64,000 bases of DNA from Marivita sp. S6314 (GCF_023015985.1 NZ_JALKAO010000005.1:124001-188000), one strand, 5' to 3'. Counted from the first letter of the stretch, positions 31,544-40,883 are shown. Numbers and translations are program-made. The notes: generated from the letters alone by a model not told the origin.

Positions 31544-33040
31544 TTAGCTGGCGAGGCTCACGCCGTTTTCATAGAGCATATGCGCCCCGGCCCAGAACGC
31601 ATGCGCCCCGGTTGGGATATGATACGGCATGATGATCCGGCAGATCGGACCCTTGTCGATATTGGCCGCATCGAACAGCACGCATTCGCCTTTGCCGCTG
31701 TTCACATTGGTCACAAAGGTCACGACATAGCCGTCGTCTTCGCCCTTGGAATTGATGCGTGGGGCAAAGGGGGCTTCGCTCACAAATTCGCCTTTCGGCA
31801 TCATGAATTTTTGCGTCTGGCCGGTCTTGAGATCGTATTTCTTCAGACCATCCAGCAACCACGATCCCGGCTGCGGCAACGCGTTGTAGCTGTAGCGGTA
31901 GCCACGGCCATTGTGCATGCCGTTGACCATCGGGAACTCGGTGATTTCGTCATCCAGACGCTCTTCCTTGGTCTCGCCCGTGCGCAGGTTAAAGCGCCAG
32001 CGATGCATGGTCACCTTGGTCGTGTGCATGTCCAGCATCCGGTTCAGGCGTTCATACCCGTCCTTGGGCAGGTCCGACATATCCGGGATCGGATCGGCGA
32101 TGATGCAGCCATCCATGATGACTTCGTCGCCGTCCTCATAGGTGTTGGACAGGTGCAGCATGTAGCAGGGCTCGGCCTCGAACCATTTGACATCTTCATT
32201 TGTGCCAAAACGCGGGATCACGCCAAACCGGGACGGCACATCGCGATGAAAGCCAAGACGGTGCTGGCCTTTCTTCAACCGCTCGGGATCAAAGAACAGC
32301 GGCAGGTCGTGCAACACGCAGTAGTTTTCGCTCATGCCCATGTCATGCGGAAAGCGCGGACCGGGCAGGTCAATCGGCACGTAATGCACAAGGTTGTTGT
32401 CCGGATCGACAACACCGTAATGCATGTAGGGCGGCTTTTCCGAGAAGTTGAAGAACATCATGTGGCCGGTGACCTCGTCCACTTTGAAATGCGAACAGAT
32501 GCCACGATCCCCCAGTATCCGCGCCCAGTTTTCGTCCGGACCCAGCGTTTCAAGCGTCTGCGTGTCGAGCCGATAGGGTTCCGAACACTGTGACATCGCC
32601 ACGATGATCTTGCCGGAATGCACGATCACGTCGGTGCCGGTGTTGTCCTTCATGTGACCAATGCTGCCCCAACCGCGACGGGTCGCCTTGCGCGGTTCGA
32701 TCATGCCCGGCCAAAGCGATTTGCCCGCAGCGCGTTCGGCCATCAGACCGGTCGTCATGGTAAACCGGTTGCGGTACTCGACCTTGCCTTCGTTGAACCA
32801 GACCGCGTGCAACATGCCGTCGCCGTCAAACGGGTGATAGCGGCCAATCGGTTCGTGGATCTGGTTGTGGCCGTTGCGGACATACATGCCCTGCAGGTCT
32901 TTCGGGATGTCTCCGATCACTTCCAGATCCGGTCCCTTGGCGGTGTATTCCAGATCAATGGGCTTGTGAGGGCCATTCAGATACGGGTTGTCATTCGGGT
33001 ATTTCAGGGTCGAGTGACCATGTGCAAAAATATCCGTCAT
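31544..33040 (-). CDS. RPE65-family carotenoid/stilbene-type cleavage oxygenase
   Basis: A non-heme Fe(II) dioxygenase that splits a carbon-carbon double bond. The 498-residue product has the family's seven-blade propeller pattern, and four histidines in the iron-ligand contexts are present: His184 (ICSHFKVD), His232 (RFPHDMG), His296 (MLHLSNTYEDGDE) and His480 (PTGAHAFW). FDGDGMLHAV near residue 71 is another hallmark. GAGGAGG precedes the ATG at 33040. It is the second gene after the thiolase-like gene. The neighbours point more to a catabolic lignostilbene- or phenylpropanoid-type substrate than to carotenoids, but this cannot be decided from sequence. Confidence 0.88.
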   Translation of the reverse strand: MTDIFAHGHSTLKYPNDNPYLNGPHKPIDLEYTAKGPDLEVIGDIPKDLQGMYVRNGHNQIHEPIGRYHPFDGDGMLHAVWFNEGKVEYRNRFTMTTGLMAERAAGKSLWPGMIEPRKATRRGWGSIGHMKDNTGTDVIVHSGKIIVAMSQCSEPYRLDTQTLETLGPDENWARILGDRGICSHFKVDEVTGHMMFFNFSEKPPYMHYGVVDPDNNLVHYVPIDLPGPRFPHDMGMSENYCVLHDLPLFFDPERLKKGQHRLGFHRDVPSRFGVIPRFGTNEDVKWFEAEPCYMLHLSNTYEDGDEVIMDGCIIADPIPDMSDLPKDGYERLNRMLDMHTTKVTMHRWRFNLRTGETKEERLDDEITEFPMVNGMHNGRGYRYSYNALPQPGSWLLDGLKKYDLKTGQTQKFMMPKGEFVSEAPFAPRINSKGEDDGYVVTFVTNVNSGKGECVLFDAANIDKGPICRIIMPYHIPTGAHAFWAGAHMLYENGVSLAS

Positions 33041-33086
33041 TGTGTCCTCCTCACAGAATGAAATGCGCCGCTGTCACAGCGCGCGC

Positions 33087-34286
33087 TTAACTGTTGATCC
33101 GTTCGATCACTGCGGCCGATGCCACGCCTGCGGCCCCGGCGATGGCCACCAGACCATAGCGCAGATCCCGCGCGTCCATTTCATCGAGCAACGTGCCGAC
33201 CAGCATCGCGCCGGTGGCCCCCATCGGATGCCCCAGCGCAATCGAGCTGCCGTTGACGTTGAACACATCAAGATCAAGGTCAAAGGCCCGCGCATAATGA
33301 AGGGTCACGGCAGCAAAGCTGTCGCGCACTTCCCAAAGCTCAATATCCTGCGCCGTCAGACCCGCGCGCTGCAAGGCACGACGGCTTGCATCAACCGCAC
33401 CCGTTTGGGTGATCGCCACGTTGGCTTCAGCCGTAGCCAGAATGCGCGCGCGCGGTGTCAGACCGTGACGCTTTGCAGACTCTTCGCCGGCCAGCAGAAC
33501 CAACGCGGCCCCATCCGCCATCGCAGGCGCGTTCCCGGCGTGATGAACATGGGTGATTTCCTTGAGGTCCGGAAAGACCTTGAGCAGGTCGTCCACATCC
33601 TCTTGTGTCCCGACTTTCCGGAACACCGGCGGCAGGGATGCAAGCTTTTCAGCCGTCACTCCGCTTCGGATGGTTTCGTCCTGATCCAGCAAAACCGTCC
33701 CATCCGCATCCCGCACCGGAATGATCGAGGCGAACGCGCCGCGTGCCCGTGCCGCTTCGGCGCGGTTCTGCGACAGCGCTGCATAGGCGTCGCAATCCTC
33801 GCGGCTGATCCCGTGCAGCGACGCAACAAGGTCGGCCCCAAGCACAGGATGCACCGACTGGATCGAACGTCCAAATGCCTTGTCGGCAAACATCACGCCA
33901 TTGTCGGCAAACATCGCGGTGCGCGACATCATCTCAACGCCGCCGCCAAGGACAACGCTGTCATGGACCTGCGCTTGTGCGGCAACTGCATTCACCGCAG
34001 ACAGGCCAGAGGCGCAAAACCGGTTGATCGTCGCGCCCGGAACGCTGGCGGGCCAGTTGGCGCGCAGCGATGCCACCTTGCCGATATTCGATCCCTGATC
34101 ACCGACCTGAGTCACGCAGCCGATCACCGTATCATCGACAAGAGTTTCGACATTGGGGTGGCGTTCCGACATCTCAGTGAACAGACCGGCCAGCAAGTCG
34201 GCAGACCGCACTTCACTCAGCGAACCACCCTTGGAGGTTCCGCGGCCCCGCGGCGTCCGGATCGCATCTATGATGACAGGTTTCAT
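33087..34286 (-). CDS. Thiolase-like protein lacking the second catalytic Cys
   Basis: A 399-residue thiolase-fold protein starting MKPVIIDAIRTPRG. The nucleophile Cys91 (NRFCASG) and His353 (IALGHPMGA) are present. Where true thiolases have the proton-shuttling Cys thirty residues after that His (Cys386 in the PaaJ of this window), this protein has Ala383. The usual NEAF motif reads RDSF. It may catalyse a non-standard acyl transfer or retro-Claisen step, or may have lost thiolase activity. It is co-transcribed with the oxygenase 46 bases downstream. The in-frame extension upstream of 34286 overlaps the predicted promoter and is rejected. Confidence 0.85.
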   Translation of the reverse strand: MKPVIIDAIRTPRGRGTSKGGSLSEVRSADLLAGLFTEMSERHPNVETLVDDTVIGCVTQVGDQGSNIGKVASLRANWPASVPGATINRFCASGLSAVNAVAAQAQVHDSVVLGGGVEMMSRTAMFADNGVMFADKAFGRSIQSVHPVLGADLVASLHGISREDCDAYAALSQNRAEAARARGAFASIIPVRDADGTVLLDQDETIRSGVTAEKLASLPPVFRKVGTQEDVDDLLKVFPDLKEITHVHHAGNAPAMADGAALVLLAGEESAKRHGLTPRARILATAEANVAITQTGAVDASRRALQRAGLTAQDIELWEVRDSFAAVTLHYARAFDLDLDVFNVNGSSIALGHPMGATGAMLVGTLLDEMDARDLRYGLVAIAGAAGVASAAVIERINS

Positions 34287-34324
34287 GCCGCAGGAATCCC
34301 AGGAAGACGTCAAATTCACTTCAT

Positions 34325-34353
34325 TAAATGAGAATATGAATACACAAAGTCAA
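34325..34353 (-). promoter_or_regulatory. Candidate promoter of the thiolase-like/oxygenase operon
   Basis: On the minus strand TTGACT (353-348) is followed after 17 bases by CATTTA (330-325). The -10 lies in the near-palindrome TTCATT-A-AATGAG. The gap 34287-34629 contains no convincing gene; it is AT-rich up to about 34470 and must also hold the divergent promoter for the hydrolase and TRAP genes. Confidence 0.4.
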
Positions 34354-34629
34354 GGTAAATCTTCGAGGCCGTGGGCCTATATAAAAGAAAACATGCACGA
34401 GAATTGCGCAAATTAGTTGTAGAAAACAAGAATTGTATGGTCTATCTATTGAAGTGTTATGATTCTGTTGCGGTGGGGAGGCCGTTTCTGATGTCAGGCG
34501 GTTCAACTGTCTCACCCTGGCCCGTCCCGGCGCATTGGTGCCGGTGTCAAAGCGCGTATCGTCATCCGGACAGTGCGCCGTGCCAGCGGGCTTCAGCCAG
34601 CAACGTATCCCTCAATTAAAGGACCCCAC

Positions 34630-35460
34630 ATGGCCAATGTCAGACTTCCCGATCACAGTGTCAGCGGCGCGGGCGACATCACTGTTTTTCTGTTGCACGG
34701 CGCGTTTGGCGCCAAGGAATACTGGCTGCGCCAGATCGAGGCACTGACCAACGCAGGCTACCGCGTTGTGGCCTGGGACGCGCCCGGCTACGGCGTCAGC
34801 CCCCTGCCTGCGGATTTCAGCGTCGAAACTGCGGCGCGCGCTGCTGAAGCGCTGATCCGTGCCGAGAGTACAGAGCGCAACATTGTGCTTGGGCACAGCA
34901 TGGGCGGCATGATCGCGCAGCGCTGCTACAGCTACTGTCCTGATCTGATCGACGGTCTGGTTCTGTCCGCCACCAGCGCCGCATTTGGTAAGTCCGACGG
35001 CGACTGGCAGCAGCAGTTCGTGAACGCCCGCGTGGCCCCTCTCGACAAGGGAATGACCCTGCCGGAATTTGCGCCCAAGATGATTGGCGCGATGATCGCC
35101 CCGGACATGGAAAACGCGGATATCGACCGCGTGGTACAGGTCGTCAGCGGAATGCGCGAAGAAACCTTCCGTGCCGCCGTCTATGCCATCACCCAGTTCG
35201 AAGGACGCGATGTGCTACCGACAATCACCGCGCCGACCTTGTGCATCTCGGGCGCGCATGACCTTGCCGCCGCCCCGCCCAAAGTCATGGAAAAGATGGC
35301 GGCCAAGATTGCCGGATCCGAATACCATTGCATGGAGCATGTCGGCCATTTCGGCTGGGCCGAAGATGCCGAGGGCTTCAATGCCCTGCTACTCGATTTT
35401 CTGGATCGCAGGATCAAGGGCGCGACCGGCAAGGTTGCCGATGTTGCTGCCGCACACTGA
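34630..35460 (+). CDS. Alpha/beta hydrolase
   Basis: A 276-residue alpha/beta hydrolase. The oxyanion motif LLHGAFG is near residue 22, the nucleophile elbow is GHSMGG near residue 95, the acid is in SGAHDLAAAP, and the His is in EHVGHFGWAED. The start at 34630 has AAAGGA about 6 bases upstream. Such enzymes hydrolyse esters, lactones or C-C bonds of ring-cleavage products. It is followed after 42 bases by a TRAP transporter, so it may act on the imported compound. Substrate unknown. Confidence 0.85.
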   Translation: MANVRLPDHSVSGAGDITVFLLHGAFGAKEYWLRQIEALTNAGYRVVAWDAPGYGVSPLPADFSVETAARAAEALIRAESTERNIVLGHSMGGMIAQRCYSYCPDLIDGLVLSATSAAFGKSDGDWQQQFVNARVAPLDKGMTLPEFAPKMIGAMIAPDMENADIDRVVQVVSGMREETFRAAVYAITQFEGRDVLPTITAPTLCISGAHDLAAAPPKVMEKMAAKIAGSEYHCMEHVGHFGWAEDAEGFNALLLDFLDRRIKGATGKVADVAAAH

Positions 35461-35502
35461 ACCGTTTTCACGATACATCGAAACCCTATTGGAGGACTAG
35501 TC

Positions 35503-36510
35503 ATGGGTAAATTCTGGAGCACAAAGATTGCTGCGATGGCGCTGGGTGCCGCAGCACTCGCAACAACCGCACAGGCCGAGCCGGTCGAGCTGAGCTTTGC
35601 AACATACATTCCCGCAAGCTCACCTTTCATCACCGACAACCTTGTTCCATGGACCGAGTGGATCAACGAACAGGCCAATGGCGAGTTTGAAATCAAGGTC
35701 TATGCCGGTGGCACGCTGGGCCGTGACCCGTCGCAGCAAAGCAAGCTGGTCAAAGACGGCATCGCCGACATGGTTGCGGTTGTTCCGGGGCGGTCCCCCG
35801 GTGAATATCCGAACTACGCCGTGTTCGAACTGCCCGGTTTCGCCAAAAGCTCTGCGCAAGGCACGCAAGCCGCTTGGGAAATGTACCAGGAAGGCCAGCT
35901 GGGTCAGAACGATGATCTGCACATCGTGTCCGTGTGGCTGGGCGAGCCGTCCATTGTTTTCTCGACCGAAGCGATTGCATCGCTTGACGATCTCGCATCC
36001 AAGCGCGTGCGCGTTGCAGGCGGCACCCAGACCGACACGTTGCTTGGCCTCAATGCCATTCCGCAGCCGGTGAAATCCAGCGAAGTCGCCGAAGCGATCA
36101 GCCGCGGTGTTCTGGATGCGGCCCTGACCGACTGGGTTGTTGCCGACACGTTCCGCATTCCCGAAGTTACCAATCATGTGTTCAACATCCCGATGGGATC
36201 GCTGTCGTTCCTGATCGCGATGAACAACGACACCTACGCAAACCTGTCTGACGAAGGCAAAGCACTGATCGACGAAGCCGGTCACGAATGGTCACGCCGT
36301 CAGGGCAGCTTCTTCGGCGATCAAGCCGTAGCGGTCCGCGCAGCACTGGAGGCCTCCAGCGAACACACCGTCGTTGATGCGTCGTCAGAAGACCTCGCCA
36401 AGCTGTTTGAACTGACAAAAGACGTGCGCGAAGATGTGGCCTCGCGGGTCGCGCCCGGCCTGATCGACGCATATCAAGCCAAGCTCGATGAAGTTGCGGC
36501 CACGCAATAA
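35503..36510 (+). CDS. TRAP transporter solute-binding protein (DctP type)
   Basis: This periplasmic receptor delivers an organic acid to the membrane permease. The 335-residue precursor has a signal peptide ending TTAQA (residue 25). Arg170 in SKRVRVAGG is the conserved arginine that salt-bridges the substrate carboxylate in this family. GGAGG lies 7 bases before the ATG. It is the first gene of a dctPQM set that follows the hydrolase. The substrate is unknown; the locus suggests an aromatic or alkenyl carboxylate. Confidence 0.9.
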   Translation: MGKFWSTKIAAMALGAAALATTAQAEPVELSFATYIPASSPFITDNLVPWTEWINEQANGEFEIKVYAGGTLGRDPSQQSKLVKDGIADMVAVVPGRSPGEYPNYAVFELPGFAKSSAQGTQAAWEMYQEGQLGQNDDLHIVSVWLGEPSIVFSTEAIASLDDLASKRVRVAGGTQTDTLLGLNAIPQPVKSSEVAEAISRGVLDAALTDWVVADTFRIPEVTNHVFNIPMGSLSFLIAMNNDTYANLSDEGKALIDEAGHEWSRRQGSFFGDQAVAVRAALEASSEHTVVDASSEDLAKLFELTKDVREDVASRVAPGLIDAYQAKLDEVAATQ

Positions 36511-36548
36511 GCCGCTTTAGGCGCATCACGAAACCAGGGAGATCATGA

Positions 36549-37079
36549 ATGGCCGAGAGCTTACTCTTGCGCGCAGAGCGGTGGTCCGAAGCGATCAGCA
36601 AGCCCACTGCCATTGTCGGTGTCGCATTCCTGCTGATTGCCTCCGGCCTGACCATCGCCGATGTGTTCAGCCGTTGGGTGTTCAGCAAGCCGCTGATCTT
36701 CGTCCATGATCTCTTTGGTCTCAGCATTATCCTGGTGGTGGCGGCAACGTTTCCCACCGGGGTGTTGCAACGCAAACATGTCGCGATCGAATTCTTCGGA
36801 AGCTGGCTGGGGCGTCATGCCTCCCGGGTTCTGGATTCGCTCGCGGCCCTTCTGACAGCGATATTCCTCGCTGTTGTGGCCTGGCAGGTCACCGATGTCG
36901 CGTTCAGCAAGGCGGCGACAAACGATTACACCTATGTGCTCCGGCTCCCGACCGCCCCGGTCTGGATGTTTGCCGCAGCGATCATCTGGATCAGCGTCCC
37001 GATGCAGGTCCTTGTCTTTCTGCTTCAGGCCTTTGGGGTCCGACAGCCCAACTCTGCGGAGGCCTCCCATGGAGAATGA
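36549..37079 (+). CDS. TRAP transporter small membrane subunit (DctQ type)
   Basis: A 176-residue protein with four hydrophobic segments, the standard DctQ topology, including RWVFSKPLIFVHDL after the first helix and FPTGVLQRKHVAIEFF after the second. AGGGAG is about 8 bases before the ATG at 36549; an out-of-frame ATG lies just upstream at 36545. It overlaps the DctM gene by 11 bases. Confidence 0.88.
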   Translation: MAESLLLRAERWSEAISKPTAIVGVAFLLIASGLTIADVFSRWVFSKPLIFVHDLFGLSIILVVAATFPTGVLQRKHVAIEFFGSWLGRHASRVLDSLAALLTAIFLAVVAWQVTDVAFSKAATNDYTYVLRLPTAPVWMFAAAIIWISVPMQVLVFLLQAFGVRQPNSAEASHGE

Positions 37080-38379
37080 AGTCATTGGCCTGATCGGCCT
37101 TGCCTCTTTGCTGATCATGATCGTCCTGCACGTGCCGATTGGCGTGTCCATGGCGATTGCAGGCACCGTGACCTTCGCGTTTCTGCGCAACTGGGACGCG
37201 GCGTTCTCCGTTATCGGCGCAGAGGTGACAACCGCCATTTCCAGCACTGATCTTGCGCTCATCCCGCTGTTTATCCTGATGGGCAACTTCGCGTCCGGCG
37301 GCGGTATGGCGCGGGATGTGTACAAACTGGCCTTTGCCTTTGTCGGCCATATGCGCGGCGGCTTAGCGATGGCGTCTATCGGCGGCTGCGCCGGGTTCGG
37401 CGCTGTTAGTGGCTCGTCCATTGCCACCGTGACCACCATGACCAAGGTGGCCTACCCCGAAATGACCCAGCGCGGCTATTCCGAACGGCTGGCGGGCGGT
37501 AGCATCGCGGCTGGCGGCACATTGGGCATGCTTGTGCCCCCGTCGATCATCTTTGTGCTTTATGGCGTTCTGACCGAAAACTTCGTGCTGACGCTCTTTA
37601 CCGCTGCGATTGTCCCGGCGGCCCTTGCGGTGTTCATGCACTTCATCGCCATCCAAATGTACCTGCGCCTTCACCCAGATGCTGGGCGCCCCGGAGAAAA
37701 GACCGACTGGGCCGGACGCCTCAAAGCGCTGCGCGGTGCGTGGACGGTGCTCCTGCTCGCCTTCGTCGTGGCAGGCGGCATCTATTCCGGCATCTTTACC
37801 GTCACGGAATCCGCTGCGGTCGGGTCCGTGCTGGCCATGGCCATCGCGATTTTTCGCGGTGAGTTGTCGGTTCGGTCCTTCTGGGCCGCATTGCACGACA
37901 CCGCCGCGACAACCGCGATGATCTATGTGATCGTTATCGGGGCAGGGGTGTTCAGCTATTCCATGACGCTGTCGCTCTTGCCCGAAACGCTGGTGACATG
38001 GATGGGGGGCTTGCCAGTGTCGCCGTTGGTAATCATCGCGATCCTAATGATTTTCTACATCATCATGGGCGCGATCTTTGACACGATCTCGGCCATGGTG
38101 CTGACGCTGCCGTTTGTCTACCCGGTGATCCTTCAGCTTGGCTATGATCCGATCTGGTGGGGCGTCATCATGATCATGGTGATCGAGATTGGCATGATCA
38201 CACCGCCCATCGGCATCAACGTTCTGGTGATGCACACCATGCTGCCCAACTCGTCGCTGGGCACGATCTATCGTGGCATTGTGCCCTTCCTGATCGCCGA
38301 CGTGATCCGCTTGGTCATCCTGATCCTGATCCCGGCCATCTCGCTTTGGTTGCCGACGCTGATGGACATGCCGCGATAA
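37069..38379 (+). CDS. TRAP transporter large permease subunit (DctM type)
   Basis: A 436-residue polytopic membrane protein of the DctM/ion-transporter family, the Na+-driven translocation subunit. LIPLFILMGNFASGGGMARD, GCAGFGAVSGSSIATVTTMT and MVIEIGMITPPIGINV are typical motifs of the two inverted repeats. The ATG at 37069 is chosen because earlier in-frame codons lie within dctQ and encode no membrane protein sequence. It completes the uptake system of the accessory locus. Confidence 0.92.
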   Translation: MENEVIGLIGLASLLIMIVLHVPIGVSMAIAGTVTFAFLRNWDAAFSVIGAEVTTAISSTDLALIPLFILMGNFASGGGMARDVYKLAFAFVGHMRGGLAMASIGGCAGFGAVSGSSIATVTTMTKVAYPEMTQRGYSERLAGGSIAAGGTLGMLVPPSIIFVLYGVLTENFVLTLFTAAIVPAALAVFMHFIAIQMYLRLHPDAGRPGEKTDWAGRLKALRGAWTVLLLAFVVAGGIYSGIFTVTESAAVGSVLAMAIAIFRGELSVRSFWAALHDTAATTAMIYVIVIGAGVFSYSMTLSLLPETLVTWMGGLPVSPLVIIAILMIFYIIMGAIFDTISAMVLTLPFVYPVILQLGYDPIWWGVIMIMVIEIGMITPPIGINVLVMHTMLPNSSLGTIYRGIVPFLIADVIRLVILILIPAISLWLPTLMDMPR

Positions 38380-38464
38380 CCACCCAATATCCTGTTTGCG
38401 CAGTACGGGCAGCCTGACAAAACGTCGGGCTGCCCGATCGCATCACATGCAGTGGAACGCCAAC

Positions 38465-39934
38465 ATGATGGACACGCCAGACACAAACGGGCAAGGGCCC
38501 GACGACCCTGCGGGCAGCGATCCGATCCGGTGGCGTATCCTCGTGATCCTGCTGGTGGCCATCGTCATGACCCTGATCAGCGTCAGCATCGTGAACGTCG
38601 CGCTACCGTCGATCCGGCTTGGTCTGGGGGCAACGCAATCCGACATCCAATGGGTGCTGTCGGGCTATGCCCTGTCCTTTGGTGTGGTGCTTGTCGCGGC
38701 TGGTCGTGCCGGGGACATCATGGGGCGCGGCGGGCTGTTTATTGCGGGCGTGTCTGTGTTCACCGTCGGGTCAATGATGGCGGGGACGGCGTCAGACGCA
38801 GACGCGCTCAATATCGCGCGGTTCGTTCAGGGGCTTGGGTCCGGTTTGCTGAACCCCCAAGGGATCGGGATGATCCAGCAATACTTTCAGGGCGAAGAGC
38901 GCGGGCGCGCCTTTGGGTATCTGGGAACCGCAATCGGTCTGTCGATCGCCATTGGCCCGGTGCTGGGCGGCGTTCTGATCGAACTGGGTGGTCCTGACAT
39001 CGGCTGGCGTCTGACGTTTCTGGTGAACGTCCCGATAGGGATCGCGGCCATCGTTCTGGGGCTCAAATGGTTCCCCCGCCCGCTGATCAAACGCTTTCCG
39101 ACGATTGGCAGTGGTTTGCGGTCGCTTGATCCGGTGGGGGCGTTCCTTCTGGGTCTGACGGTTTTGGCGATCCTGTTTCCCTTTGTCGAAGCCCGCAACG
39201 CACCGCTTTTGTGGTTGTTGTTGCCCCTTGCCGGCCTGCTGGGAATGATCTGGGTTTTGTGGGAGCGCCGCTATCTACGAAACGGGCACAGCCCGATGGT
39301 GGATTTCTCGATCTTCAGGGCGCGCAGCTATACCAACGGGATTTCGATTATGTCCTTCTATTTCGCCGGGCTTCCCAGCCTCTGGGTGCTGGTGGCCGTG
39401 TACGTGCAAGAGGGCGACAGCCGGACCGCTTTGGAGGCCGGGCTGATCGGTGTGCCTGCGGCGTTGATCGGGGCCTATTCCGCCCAATGGGCCGGACGTC
39501 GCGTCGCCCGGTATGGTCGGCAGATGATCATAAGCGGCCTGTGCCTGACCCTTGTGGGTCTGGCGCTCAGCGTCTGGGTGGTGGTTCTGCACGAAGCCCA
39601 TCTGCTCAGCGTGTGGTGGCTTGTCGGAAGTCTGTGTTTTGTCGGTCTGGCCCAAGGCCTCGTGATCAGCACGAACCAGACGCTGACCCTGTCCACCGTG
39701 CCGTTGGAATATGCGGGCAGTTCCGGGGCCATCTTGCAGACCGGACAACGGATCGGCACCGCCGTCGGCTTCGCGGTGATCACCGCCGCTACGTTCTGGA
39801 CCGTCGACGTGAACTCCTGGGCCATGGCCGTCACGGTGGGCTTTGCCATTATCGCTTTGGTCGTGCTTCTGGCCTTGATCGTGGCGGTGTCTGACCTGCG
39901 TGCCCAAAATGGCGGGGCGGACAGGGCTTTTTAA
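38465..39934 (+). CDS. MFS drug:H+ antiporter-like transporter (DHA2, 14-TM)
   Basis: A 489-residue major-facilitator protein of the EmrB/QacA branch, with SIVNVALPSIRLGLG in helix 1, the motif-A region RAGDIMGRGG, and ARFVQGLGSGLLNPQ for motif C-like helix 5. GTGGAA about 9 bases upstream supports ATG 38465 (or 38468); 38447 is also in frame. It is 85 bases behind the TRAP genes and may export a toxic intermediate or surplus product. It ends before a bidirectional terminator. Confidence 0.85.
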   Translation: MMDTPDTNGQGPDDPAGSDPIRWRILVILLVAIVMTLISVSIVNVALPSIRLGLGATQSDIQWVLSGYALSFGVVLVAAGRAGDIMGRGGLFIAGVSVFTVGSMMAGTASDADALNIARFVQGLGSGLLNPQGIGMIQQYFQGEERGRAFGYLGTAIGLSIAIGPVLGGVLIELGGPDIGWRLTFLVNVPIGIAAIVLGLKWFPRPLIKRFPTIGSGLRSLDPVGAFLLGLTVLAILFPFVEARNAPLLWLLLPLAGLLGMIWVLWERRYLRNGHSPMVDFSIFRARSYTNGISIMSFYFAGLPSLWVLVAVYVQEGDSRTALEAGLIGVPAALIGAYSAQWAGRRVARYGRQMIISGLCLTLVGLALSVWVVVLHEAHLLSVWWLVGSLCFVGLAQGLVISTNQTLTLSTVPLEYAGSSGAILQTGQRIGTAVGFAVITAATFWTVDVNSWAMAVTVGFAIIALVVLLALIVAVSDLRAQNGGADRAF

Positions 39935-40002
39935 GCGCGGACCGCGTCATCTCCACTGCGATTGCGCGAACGCTGACACATGTTGCTCTGCGGATCGACG
40001 CA

Positions 40003-40042
40003 CAAAAAAAAGCCGGTGAGGCTGCTTTCTCACCGGCCTTTG
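40003..40042. terminator. Bidirectional rho-independent terminator
   Basis: A 9-bp perfect stem (GCCGGTGAG / CTCACCGGC, loop GCTGCTTT) is flanked by eight A on the left and CTTTGT on the right. It can end both the MFS gene (plus) and ddaH (minus). Confidence 0.85.
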
Positions 40043-40063
40043 TGCATTCTGGCGGGCAAACAA

Positions 40064-40858
40064 TTACGCGTTGGGCGAAAACCGCAGCGACAAGCAAGAC
40101 ATGCCGCCATCCAGTTTTGCGGCCTCGCTGTTGCCAACCTCGCGCACCTCGTATCCCGCGGCCACCAGTTGGTCGCGCGTGCGGGGGAACCCGGCGGGCA
40201 TGATCACGAGGTTGTTGAAGCGGATCGTATTGGCGCAGGCCTCCTCACCCTCGGCGGTGTGCAGAACCTTGTACCCGTCAAAACAACCCGACGCGTCCAG
40301 CCGTTTGGTGGCCAATACCGTCTCTTCATCCAAAAGCGAACAATCGGTCTTGAAGTGCAATACCCCTTCAGGTGTGTCGACGATCCGCACGGCGTACCCC
40401 CAACGATCCACCAGCTTGGCAAACTCATCGACACCCGCTTGATCAGTGCGCGCCGACAGACCGATCAGGATTTCCCGCTCGGTCGTCAGAATATCACCGC
40501 CTTCGATGAACCCATCCCCCTCGATCCGAAGCACCTCACCGTAAAGCGCCTCCAGATGCGGGGCCATCTCTGCCGCCTCACCCAACCGGCTGGGCGCACC
40601 GGGGCGCATGATCACGGCACCTTCCTGCAAACACAGTGCCGCGTCCTCTACGAAAACCGAATCCGGGAACGCCTCCAACGCGTCCAGCACGGTGACCTCT
40701 GCGCCCGTGCTGCGCAGCGCCCTGACGTAATCCGCGTGGTGTTGTGCAAAAACGTCCAGATCCGGCGTCCCGGTATCCACGGCGCGCAATCCGTCCACGA
40801 TGCTGCGTGATGGTTTGCGGCAAATCGCATGGGTGAAACTATAGCTCTTGTGGGCCAT
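40064..40858 (-). CDS. ddaH: Dimethylarginine dimethylaminohydrolase / amidinotransferase-family hydrolase
   Basis: A 264-residue member of the guanidine-modifying superfamily that hydrolyses N-omega-methylated arginines to citrulline and methylamines. The early VFVEDAALCL segment, catalytic His168 (VLHFKTDCS) and Cys255 (DGGMSCLSLRF) are in place. The gene is monocistronic or paired with the DSD1-type gene upstream (25 bases between them). Arginine deiminases are longer, so DDAH is preferred; a related citrulline-forming hydrolase is possible. Confidence 0.82.
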   Translation of the reverse strand: MAHKSYSFTHAICRKPSRSIVDGLRAVDTGTPDLDVFAQHHADYVRALRSTGAEVTVLDALEAFPDSVFVEDAALCLQEGAVIMRPGAPSRLGEAAEMAPHLEALYGEVLRIEGDGFIEGGDILTTEREILIGLSARTDQAGVDEFAKLVDRWGYAVRIVDTPEGVLHFKTDCSLLDEETVLATKRLDASGCFDGYKVLHTAEGEEACANTIRFNNLVIMPAGFPRTRDQLVAAGYEVREVGNSEAAKLDGGMSCLSLRFSPNA

Positions 40859-40883
40859 ATCCGGTCCTTTCCGTTAACTGTCG

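Noticed and set aside
33042-34331. 429-codon plus-strand frame opposite the thiolase-like gene
   Set aside because: Composition (Arg/His/Gly) and lack of motifs mark it as a shadow; the thiolase-fold frame is well conserved.
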